NCBI GenBank assembly: GCA_945869355.1
Contig: CAMBPA010000114.1
Coordinates: 1 to 5,576, forward strand
Direction of reading: 5' to 3'
Source of the DNA: Bordetella parapertussis
GTDB taxonomy: Bacteria; Pseudomonadota; Gammaproteobacteria; Burkholderiales; Burkholderiaceae_B
Length of the DNA: 5,576 nucleotides
Part shown: positions 1-5,576 of the stretch, one piece after another
Layout of the letters: each line of letters opens with the position of its first letter
Numbering within the stretch: position 1 is the first letter of the stretch
The notes under the pieces: generated by a model
Told to the model about the DNA's origin: nothing
Databases searched by the model: none
The model's input: the letters and a program-made list of their open reading frames with translations, nothing else
Position numbers and translations under genes: made by a program

Positions 1-133
1 GATGCGGATTTTGTATCGCGTTAAATTCAAGCAAGTAGATGTGTGGCCCAACTATGCTGGCAGCAAAAACGATACGGTTGTTGCTGATATTTACGAACAC
101 TGGATCGAAGCGATTGCCGGAGAAACAAAATGA
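1..133 (+). CDS. nthB: Nitrile hydratase beta-type subunit, C-terminal end (partial)
   Basis: Base 2 onward reads 43 codons to a TGA at 131-133; the gene starts left of the window. The residues look like the C-terminal SH3-like barrel of nitrile hydratase beta subunits: an LYRVKF strand, a VWP turn (residues 13-16 of the fragment), then an acidic IYEHWIE strand near the end. In this family the beta subunit packs on alpha, closes the active site and supplies arginines that contact the oxidised cysteines; those residues lie outside the window. The stop overlaps the alpha start as ATGA, so the order is beta then alpha, as in many Co-type operons and in thiocyanate hydrolase clusters. The closing motif differs from the LWGE/LWESY ending I associate with classical beta subunits, so the thiocyanate hydrolase subunit equivalent to the beta C-terminal half is an alternative. 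The assignment is strong because of the adjacent alpha gene; the exact subtype is open. Confidence 0.85.
   Translation, partial: MRILYRVKFKQVDVWPNYAGSKNDTVVADIYEHWIEAIAGETK
119..123 (+). promoter_or_regulatory. Shine-Dalgarno site for the alpha subunit
   Basis: GGAGA lies inside the last codons of the beta gene, 6 bases before the ATG at 130. With the ATGA overlap it supports this start and suggests translational coupling of the two subunits, which are needed in equal amounts. Confidence 0.7.
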
Positions 134-822
134 GCGGTTCACATCACCACGACCACGACCATCACGATGGCCATCATCACGATCACGGAAAGCCACATAG
201 CCATCCGCACTCGCCGCCGGCACCCGATGACGATGATGGGTACGATAGATACGAAGTGCTCCTGCAAACCGCCATACGGGAGTTGCTTGATGAGAAAGGC
301 ATCATTAGCGCTGAGGACTTGCATCGACAAATCGACTATCAGGACAGTCTAACGCCCGCGATTGGCGGAAAAATCGTCGCTAAAGCATGGACAGAGCCAG
401 ACTTCAAGAAAAAACTCATAGCTGATCCTCTCAAGGCGATTAACGAATCGTTTGAACTGGACATCACGACCCCGTTAGATCTCGTGGTTCTTGAGAACAC
501 ACCGCAGGTACACAACGTGGTGGTGTGCACACTATGCTCGTGTTACCCACGGATGTTATTGGGTATTCCACCCGCCTGGTATAAGTCGCTCGACTACCGC
601 TCGCGGGTCGTCAACGAACCGCGTAAGGTGTTGGCAGAATTTGGTACGGTGTTGCCTGACGATGTTGAAGTACGCGTATCAGACAGCACAGCAGACCTGC
701 GATTTTTAGTCTTGCCGAACCGACCCGCTGGTACCGATGGCATGACGCAAGTGCAGCTTGCAGCACTTGTATCGCGAGACTCCATGATTGGCACTGCCGT
801 TGTGCCAGCGCCTAAGAAATAG
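130..822 (+). CDS. nthA: Cobalt-type nitrile hydratase alpha subunit with His-rich N-terminus
   Basis: This is the metal-carrying subunit of a nitrile hydratase (nitrile plus water to amide), presumably cytoplasmic. Residues 38-230 cover the whole alpha fold. The metal claw is C133-T-L-C136-S-C138 (bases 526-543); Thr after the first Cys marks the Co(III) class, whereas Ser is usual in Fe enzymes. In the family the second and third cysteines become sulfinic and sulfenic acids. Other family blocks are visible: GIPPAWYKS (145-153), YRSRVV and EPR (156-165), FLVLPNRPAGT (192-202) and SRDSMIG (215-221). Residues 1-28 add 13 histidines among Asp and Gly, followed by a Pro-rich stretch and four Asp (33-36); I do not know this extension from well-studied bacterial enzymes. 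Trp residues usual after CSCYP and in the VRVWDS block are Arg141 and Ser184 here. The start at 130 fits the SD and the ATGA overlap. The gamma subunit of thiocyanate hydrolase is the main alternative. No activator gene follows. Confidence 0.93.
   Translation: MSGSHHHDHDHHDGHHHDHGKPHSHPHSPPAPDDDDGYDRYEVLLQTAIRELLDEKGIISAEDLHRQIDYQDSLTPAIGGKIVAKAWTEPDFKKKLIADPLKAINESFELDITTPLDLVVLENTPQVHNVVVCTLCSCYPRMLLGIPPAWYKSLDYRSRVVNEPRKVLAEFGTVLPDDVEVRVSDSTADLRFLVLPNRPAGTDGMTQVQLAALVSRDSMIGTAVVPAPKK
142..210 (+). repeat. CAY/GAY codon-rich tract encoding a His/Asp run
   Basis: These codons encode His5 to His27 of the alpha subunit: clusters of two or three His separated by Asp or Gly, then spaced His with Ser and Pro. 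Both His codons (CAT, CAC) and both Asp codons (GAT, GAC) are mixed, so this is a low-complexity protein tract under amino-acid selection rather than a perfect DNA microsatellite. Tracts of this type occur in metal storage or delivery proteins such as HypB and UreE, which suggests Co, Ni or Zn binding here (inference). Confidence 0.85.
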
Positions 823-833
823 CAACAGACGTA

Positions 834-2507
834 ATGAATCAACCACACGTAAAGCCGCGTCCGGCAGCAACGATTATTCTTGCTCGCAACAGCACCGAAG
901 GCGTAGAAGTATTAATGATGCAGCGTACGACTGCTGTCGACTTTGCGACAGGCATGCATGTTTTCCCCGGTGGTGCGGTGGATCCCACCGATCACCATCC
1001 AGAGATCGCGTCGCTATGTGTCGGCTTAGATGATCAGCGCGCTAGTCAGTTGCTAGGGATTGAGCAAGGCGGCTTAGCCTACTGGATCGCGGCCATCAGA
1101 GAATGTTTTGAAGAGTCGGGTTTGCTACTTGGTTATCGCAATGAACAAGACCTGGTGCGCTTGCATGGCGAAGACGCCGAGCGGCTGGCTAAGCTCAGGC
1201 TTGAGATGGCACAGAACAAACTCATCTTCGCTGACATTCTGAAAACAGAGCAATTCAGAGCGGCGACAGACAGAATCGCGTATTACAGTCACTGGATTAC
1301 CCAGGCGGGGCGCCCTAAACGCTATGACACCCGATTCTTCGTTGCGCAAGCACCAGAGGGACAAATCGCGGAGCAGGATAATCACGAGACCGTGGGGCAA
1401 GTGTGGGTTCGCCCAGATGAAGCACTCGAAATGAACAAAGCTGGCACGATCGAACTGATGTTCCCAACGATCAGAACACTCGAAAGCCTGATGCCTTTCA
1501 AAAAGGTCGAGGAACTTCTCGACTATGCGCGCACGCCCAAGCCAAAAACATTGATTGCTCCTTTCACCGCCACCGCACGCAACGGGGATCAACATATTCT
1601 GATCCCCGGCGATTTCGCCTACACGGAAATAAGGAAGATTGATCCAGACAATAAAGGGTCCGCACACTCATTTATCGCGCCTGGACAGCCCGTTGCCATC
1701 GGCACACATATCACGCGCGTCACGGCTTCGAATCCAGGAATGATGACTGGCCCGGGAACCAACACCTATCTGATTGGCGACGCGCAGACCGGCGTTGCCG
1801 TGATTGATCCTGGCCCTCTGCTTGAAGAGCACATTCAAAATATTCTCAATGCCGCAGCCGGTCCAATCAAATGGATTCTATGTACCCACACCCACATCGA
1901 TCATTCACCAGCTGCCGCACGCATCAAAGAGCAAACGGGTGCTCAAGTTTACGGTCGACCAGCGCCGGCCTACCCGAATCAAGATCAGACCTTTGCGCCT
2001 GACCATGTCGTCGCGCATGACGAAGTATTAAAGATCGCTGGCGTGACGCTTAGAGTGATCCATACGCCCGGCCACGCATCAAATCAAGTCTGCTTCTTGC
2101 ACGAAGAGCAACACATGCTCTTTACGGGTGACCACATCATGCAGGGCTCGACCGTGGTGATTAATCCGCCAGATGGCAACATGGCGCAGTATCTCGACTC
2201 ACTCAAGCTCATCACGAAGTATTCAATCGATTACCTAGCACCCGGCCACGGCTTTCTGATGAGTAATGCGAACGAAATCGTTGATCGACTCATCATTCAT
2301 CGCATAGGACGCGAGAACAAGGTCTTGGCGGCCTTGCGCGCGGCAAGCCAACCCTTGCCGCTCGAAGAGCTTGTCAAGCACGCCTACGCCGACACAGATC
2401 AACGTCTGCATAAAGTGGCCATGCGCTCGCTTCAAGCACATCTTGATAAACTGGCATCAGAGGGGCGTGCACACCACCAAAACGGTGTCTGGAGCCCCAG
2501 CCACTAG
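834..2507 (+). CDS. Nudix (NUDT19-like) and metallo-beta-lactamase (LACTB2-like) fusion hydrolase
   Basis: This is a predicted cytoplasmic two-domain hydrolase of 557 residues with no signal peptide. Residues about 8-220 form a Nudix domain: FPGG (44-47), then R89-E-C-F-E93-E94-S-G96-L, matching the REUxEExGU half of the Nudix box. The two halves lie 43 residues apart instead of 14, an insertion also known from NUDT19, a CoA diphosphatase. Residues about 285-475 form a metallo-beta-lactamase fold with all ligands present: H352, H354, D356, H357 (HTHIDH), H414 (PGHASNQ), D433 (FTGDH) and H472 (PGHG). NPGMMTGPGTNTYLI (300-314) is typical of the LACTB2 group, whose human member is a mitochondrial endoribonuclease. 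Residues about 485-555 fit the C-terminal winged helix of that group. The gene starts 11 bases after the alpha stop without a clear Shine-Dalgarno site, so it may rely on ribosomes finishing the alpha gene. Domain calls are firm; the substrate and its role beside a nitrile hydratase are unknown. Confidence 0.9.
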   Translation: MNQPHVKPRPAATIILARNSTEGVEVLMMQRTTAVDFATGMHVFPGGAVDPTDHHPEIASLCVGLDDQRASQLLGIEQGGLAYWIAAIRECFEESGLLLGYRNEQDLVRLHGEDAERLAKLRLEMAQNKLIFADILKTEQFRAATDRIAYYSHWITQAGRPKRYDTRFFVAQAPEGQIAEQDNHETVGQVWVRPDEALEMNKAGTIELMFPTIRTLESLMPFKKVEELLDYARTPKPKTLIAPFTATARNGDQHILIPGDFAYTEIRKIDPDNKGSAHSFIAPGQPVAIGTHITRVTASNPGMMTGPGTNTYLIGDAQTGVAVIDPGPLLEEHIQNILNAAAGPIKWILCTHTHIDHSPAAARIKEQTGAQVYGRPAPAYPNQDQTFAPDHVVAHDEVLKIAGVTLRVIHTPGHASNQVCFLHEEQHMLFTGDHIMQGSTVVINPPDGNMAQYLDSLKLITKYSIDYLAPGHGFLMSNANEIVDRLIIHRIGRENKVLAALRAASQPLPLEELVKHAYADTDQRLHKVAMRSLQAHLDKLASEGRAHHQNGVWSPSH

Positions 2508-2517
2508 AAACAGTTGC

Positions 2518-2523
2518 AGGAAG
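2518..2523 (+). promoter_or_regulatory. Shine-Dalgarno site for the binding protein gene
   Basis: AGGAAG lies in the 20-base gap after the Nudix-MBL stop, with 4 bases between it and the ATG at 2528 (6 bases if counted from AGGA). It fixes the start and lets this gene be translated independently of the previous one. Confidence 0.65.
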
Positions 2524-2527
2524 ATTC

Positions 2528-4108
2528 ATGGATCGTCGTCGCTTTATTTGCCATACCGCCATGGCAGCGGGGGCAACCACGTTACCAGCAACCTTATTCG
2601 CACAGACGGCCCCAACGATATTTCGCTGGGTTCCGGCCAACGACCTCTCAATACTTGATCCGTCCTACACCACGGCAGCGATCACAGCCACGCATGCCTT
2701 GATGGTCTTTGACACACTGTACGGACTCGATGCGCAGTATCAGCCTCAGCCCCAGATGATAGAGAGCGAGCACGTTGACCAAAACGGTTTACGCTGGACA
2801 TTGCAGTTACGAGAGGGGCTGATGTTTCACGACGGATCGCCGGTACGTGCACAAGATGCCGTCGCCAGTATCAAGCGTTTCGGTGCGAGAAATTTAATCG
2901 GTCAAACACTTTTTTCTTGCCTAGATACACTTAGCGCAACGTCAGACCGCTCGCTCGAGTTTAAGTTGATACGCCCTTTTTCTCTGTTGAGCGTCACCCT
3001 CGCCTCGGCCGCGGCATCAATCATGCCAGAGCGCTTGGCCAATACGCCAGACAACATCGCAATCAAAGAGATCATCGGAAGTGGTCCCTTCCGATTCTTA
3101 CCTAACCGCTGGGTCTCAGGATCGCAGGTCGTCTACCAAAAATCCGCGCAGTATCGTCCGCGCACCTCAGGACAGGCAAGCAATACAGCAGGCCCCAAGA
3201 TTGCTCACATTGATGAAGTACGTTGGCAAATCATCCCAGATCGCGCGACCGCCGTCGCGGCGCTACAAAACAATGAAGTAGACGGTATTGAAGTCATCGA
3301 CAACGAATTCATCCCCACACTGCGCAAAAACAAACAGATTGCGCTCATCAAGGCCCCATTACCTTCGATTTTTATACTTAGATTTAACCATCTGCACGCG
3401 CCGTTTAATAACCCTGCTATGCGTCGCGCAATCTTATCGGTCATCAATCAAACCGATTACATGATGGCCGCCAATGGCGCAGACTTCCCTGAGTACTGGA
3501 ATGATAAGTGCGGAGTGTTCGCGCCAGGCACTCCGATGGCTTCAACTGCTGGCATGGATAAATTGACTGGCAAGCGGAACCTCGCGCAAGCACGTAAGCT
3601 CATTAAAGACTCAGGATATGCTGGACAGCCCATTATCATTTTGGATCCAGTCGATACCGCGCCCTATCACGCTTGTGCTCTGGTCACCGAAGATCTGTTC
3701 AAACAATTAGGGTTAAAAACCGAATTGCGCGCGATGAACTGGGGCAGTTATCTTCAGCGCCGTAATAATCAGAACAGTCCCGCAGAGGGCGGATGGAATA
3801 TTGGCTTTACCGCGCTGGTTGGCACGGGAAATTTAGACCCCGTAAGCAATCCAGCTATACGCGGTACAGGAAAGCTCGGCTGGTTTGGTTGGCCCACAAA
3901 CGACACCTTAGAGAAGCTCAGGCAAGACTGGCTCTTTGCAGCCACGCTACAAGAGCGTCAGGCTATCTGTCGCGACATACAAATTCAAGTGATGGAGCAC
4001 GTCCCCTATATTCCGCTGGGCGCCGTCTATAACTTGACTGCTCTCAGAAAGAATTGGAACGATTTTCAGCCGCAGGGGCCTGCGTTTTTTACTCTGCGAC
4101 GCACTTAA
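2528..4108 (+). CDS. ABC transporter substrate-binding protein, SBP_bac_5 (peptide/nickel) family
   Basis: This is a predicted periplasmic solute receptor of an ABC importer. The 526-residue length fits the family. The N-terminus D2-R-R-R-F6-I resembles the twin-arginine motif (RRxF), followed by an Ala/Thr-rich hydrophobic stretch and a likely cleavage after LFA (about residue 25); no lipobox Cys is present. Family marks are LDPSYTT (43-49), LREGLMFHDGSPV (94-106), the GSGPFRF block (184-190), a mid-domain strand LRFNHLHAPFNNPAMRRAI (284-302) and the closing VPYIPLG (492-498). Members bind oligopeptides, amino-acid derivatives, opines, glutathione, nickel or metal chelates; the sequence does not decide among them. 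No permease or ATPase gene follows, so it is either an orphan receptor or its transporter lies upstream or elsewhere. Its position in the nitrile hydratase run suggests capture of a nitrile, an amide or a metal chelate (inference). The stop overlaps the stop of the opposing efflux gene. Confidence 0.9.
   Translation: MDRRRFICHTAMAAGATTLPATLFAQTAPTIFRWVPANDLSILDPSYTTAAITATHALMVFDTLYGLDAQYQPQPQMIESEHVDQNGLRWTLQLREGLMFHDGSPVRAQDAVASIKRFGARNLIGQTLFSCLDTLSATSDRSLEFKLIRPFSLLSVTLASAAASIMPERLANTPDNIAIKEIIGSGPFRFLPNRWVSGSQVVYQKSAQYRPRTSGQASNTAGPKIAHIDEVRWQIIPDRATAVAALQNNEVDGIEVIDNEFIPTLRKNKQIALIKAPLPSIFILRFNHLHAPFNNPAMRRAILSVINQTDYMMAANGADFPEYWNDKCGVFAPGTPMASTAGMDKLTGKRNLAQARKLIKDSGYAGQPIIILDPVDTAPYHACALVTEDLFKQLGLKTELRAMNWGSYLQRRNNQNSPAEGGWNIGFTALVGTGNLDPVSNPAIRGTGKLGWFGWPTNDTLEKLRQDWLFAATLQERQAICRDIQIQVMEHVPYIPLGAVYNLTALRKNWNDFQPQGPAFFTLRRT
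4071..4090 (+). terminator. Terminator-like hairpin and T-run inside the 3' end of the binding protein gene
   Basis: CGCAGG-GG-CCTGCG (4071-4084) can form a GC-only-closing stem of five pairs with a four-base loop, directly followed by six T (4085-4090). This is intrinsic-terminator geometry on the plus strand, but the stem is short and it sits 16 bases before the stop codon ends the frame. On the minus strand the hairpin is not followed by a T-run, so it would serve only the plus-strand operon. It could also be chance, since the same bases encode residues near QGPAFF. Confidence 0.35.
4105..4108. other. Convergent stop-codon overlap (TTAA)
   Basis: The TAA of the plus-strand binding protein gene (4106-4108) and the TAA of the minus-strand efflux gene (complement of 4105-4107) share the palindrome TTAA. 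The two transcription units therefore have no spacer, and any terminator must lie inside a coding region on one side or the other. Confidence 0.95.
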
Positions 4109-5576
4109 GCCTTTTGCAAGCGTGTGCGCATTTTCCCGAGCCAGGTTTCTACATCATCGACATAGGTAAAGACCGCTGGGATGACTAACAAGCTCAGCAG
4201 TGTCGATGTCATCAAACCGCCGATCACTGCAATCGACATCGGCGCGCGAAAACTTGGGTCAGAGCCCCAGCCGAGCGCAATGGGGAGCATGCCTGCCGTC
4301 ATGGCGATCGTAGTCATCACAATCGGCCTCGCACGTTTATGACAGGCATCGATCAGCGCAGCATTACGCTCTAGCCCTTGCCGGCGAGCCGTGATCGCAT
4401 ATTCGACCAACAGGATCGAATTCTTGGTGACGACCCCCATCAGCATCAGCAACCCTATGAGCGATGGCATAGAGAAACTCATGTCGGTCGCGAGCAGTGC
4501 CACAAAGGCACCACCAATTGACAGAGGTAATGCCCCCAAAATCGTAATCGGCTGCAGAAAGTCGTGAAACAGCAGAACCAAAATCATATAAATACAAAGT
4601 AATCCAATCGCCATGGCAAGTCCGAAGCTGGCAAACAATGCTTGCATCTCTTTTGTATCCCCCAGCTCAGCTCGCGTGACGCCTGCGGGTAAATTCATCA
4701 AGCTCGGCAAGGCTATCGCGTCCGCAAAAACTTCGCCCAAAGGTCGCCCTCCCAGCTCCACATCCAGCACGACATTTCGACTGCGGTTTAGGCGATCGAT
4801 TTGCGCAGGTCCGCTATCCATCGAAAAGGTCACGACATTACCCAGCAAGGTTGGACCATAGCGACCCGGAACGGTCAAGCGCTCTAGGGCTGAGATATCC
4901 GCACGGACCGAGTCCGGCAGCTTGACACGAATAGGGATCTGCCTTTCGGATAGATTCAATTTAGCCAGACCAATTTCGTAGTCACCGCTCGTCGCCACGC
5001 GCAAGGTTTCGGCAATGCTCTGAGCAGTGACGCCCAAGTCTGCTGCGCGCGCGAAGTTTGGTCGTACGATCAGCTCAGGCCGCACCAGGCTGGCGGACGA
5101 GGTCACCGAGCCGATTCCCTTGAGAGTTCGTAAGTCACGCTCAACTGCTTGCGCTGCTTTGTTCAACGCATAAGCGTCTTCACTTTGTAGGACGATTTGC
5201 ATTTTGCTGCCAGCATCTTGCGGCCCTACCGTAATACGGACACCCGGCTCTCGACCAAGTAGCTCGCGAATATCACCTTCAATTTCCTGTTGATTTTTTT
5301 TACGATCCGAGCGATGTGTCAATTGCACAGTCAGGGTCGCCTTACGCACCTCTGCCGCTGAGCCTCTCGCAAAGGCATCGCCCGAGACACCCGCACCCAC
5401 CGAACTAAAAATACGCTTGACGTCGGGCATTGTCTCGAGCTTTTGGCGTACACGCTCGGCTGCACGGAAGGTATCTTCAAGCGTGCTTCCCGGAGCCCGT
5501 TCAATGTTAACCATTGTTTGTCCGCGATCCGCAGGAGGCACAAAGCCCTTAGGCAAAAGTGGCACGAGCGACAATG
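4105..5576 (-). CDS. RND multidrug efflux permease (HAE1/AcrB-like), C-terminal half (partial)
   Basis: This is the inner-membrane proton-driven pump of a tripartite efflux system. The frame is open to the right edge, and about 490 residues are visible of a usual length near 1,040. The apparent TTG at 5574 is an internal Leu, because the fragment begins just after where TM7 should end. Counting from that codon: residues about 8-305 form the second periplasmic porter/docking loop, opening with LPKGFVPPADRG; TM8 is about 312-335, TM9 341-362, TM10 368-392, TM11 415-437 and TM12 446-471. K384 (in VVTKNSILLVEYA), R414 and T421 align by context with AcrB K940, R971 and T978 of the proton relay; the TM4 aspartates lie outside. 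KNSILLVEYA favours the HAE1 drug/organic branch over the heavy-metal branch. The membrane fusion partner would be upstream, beyond the right edge. Substrate is unknown. It is convergent with the nitrile hydratase run, so probably a separate unit. Confidence 0.92.
   Translation of the reverse strand, partial: LSLVPLLPKGFVPPADRGQTMVNIERAPGSTLEDTFRAAERVRQKLETMPDVKRIFSSVGAGVSGDAFARGSAAEVRKATLTVQLTHRSDRKKNQQEIEGDIRELLGREPGVRITVGPQDAGSKMQIVLQSEDAYALNKAAQAVERDLRTLKGIGSVTSSASLVRPELIVRPNFARAADLGVTAQSIAETLRVATSGDYEIGLAKLNLSERQIPIRVKLPDSVRADISALERLTVPGRYGPTLLGNVVTFSMDSGPAQIDRLNRSRNVVLDVELGGRPLGEVFADAIALPSLMNLPAGVTRAELGDTKEMQALFASFGLAMAIGLLCIYMILVLLFHDFLQPITILGALPLSIGGAFVALLATDMSFSMPSLIGLLMLMGVVTKNSILLVEYAITARRQGLERNAALIDACHKRARPIVMTTIAMTAGMLPIALGWGSDPSFRAPMSIAVIGGLMTSTLLSLLVIPAVFTYVDDVETWLGKMRTRLQKA

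Noticed and set aside
130..190. The MSGSHHH start looks like an engineered affinity tag
   Set aside because: The tract is interrupted by Asp and Gly, uses mixed His codons, continues irregularly to residue 27, and overlaps the upstream gene by ATGA with an SD inside that gene, all of which fit a natural gene.
142..210. Short tandem repeat or CRISPR-like array
   Set aside because: The period is the codon, no spacer structure exists and the tract is in frame with a real gene.
139..330. A minus-strand frame ending in a hydrophobic Val/Met-rich tail, looking like a small membrane protein
   Set aside because: The hydrophobic run is simply the reverse reading of the His/Asp codon tract of the alpha subunit, since antisense of CAY and GAY gives Met, Val and Ile.
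1125..1667. A 180-codon open frame on the minus strand inside the Nudix-MBL gene
   Set aside because: It lies fully antisense to a strongly recognisable Nudix domain, its translation has no family motif, and no ribosome site or neighbour supports it.
2528..4108. Naming the binding protein NikA or DppA
   Set aside because: Only general family blocks can be recognised; no ligand-specific residues could be established, so a gene symbol is not justified.
4613..4861. A plus-strand frame of about 82 codons antisense to the RND gene
   Set aside because: Its Ser/Pro/Lys-rich translation has no recognisable motif and is a shadow of the RND periplasmic and TM8 coding region.
4105..5574. Treating the TTG at 5574 as the true start of a short RND-like protein
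   Set aside because: The residues before and after it match the middle of an RND pump just after TM7, and the frame stays open to the window edge, so the start is beyond the right end.

Overview
The window is a gene-dense piece of a bacterial chromosome. Its protein families and gene style resemble a betaproteobacterium, most likely Burkholderiales: a cobalt-type nitrile hydratase operon, a Nudix plus metallo-beta-lactamase fusion, and a Tat-exported family-5 solute-binding protein. GC content looks moderate by eye. This placement is an inference from protein style only, because no rRNA or other marker gene is present.

Layout. Positions 1-4108 are one closely packed plus-strand run that looks like the distal part of an operon whose start lies left of the window. 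It holds: (i) the last 43 codons of a nitrile hydratase beta-type subunit; (ii) the alpha subunit, overlapping it by ATGA and carrying the Co-type claw motif CTLCSC behind a very His-rich N-terminus; (iii) after 11 bases, a 557-residue protein joining an NUDT19-like Nudix domain to a LACTB2-like metallo-beta-lactamase and winged-helix domain; (iv) after 20 bases, an extracytoplasmic SBP_bac_5 binding protein with a twin-arginine-type signal. Positions 4105-5576 are on the minus strand and hold the C-terminal half of an RND (HAE1/AcrB-like) efflux permease, whose start lies right of the window. The two blocks meet tail to tail and their stop codons overlap in TTAA. No intergenic stretch exceeds about 20 bases, and there is no RNA gene, mobile element or CRISPR array.

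How it may work together. The beta and alpha subunits would form a cobalt enzyme that hydrates a nitrile to an amide (or thiocyanate, if this is the SCNase branch). The His tract probably binds or delivers metal. The Nudix-MBL fusion is a predicted cytoplasmic hydrolase, and the binding protein would capture a small organic solute or a chelated metal in the periplasm. No amidase, nitrile hydratase activator, transporter permease or ATPase is visible, so the pathway cannot be closed from this window. The most unusual elements are the His-rich extension on a stand-alone bacterial alpha subunit, two replaced tryptophans near and beyond the claw motif, and the co-transcribed Nudix-MBL fusion.
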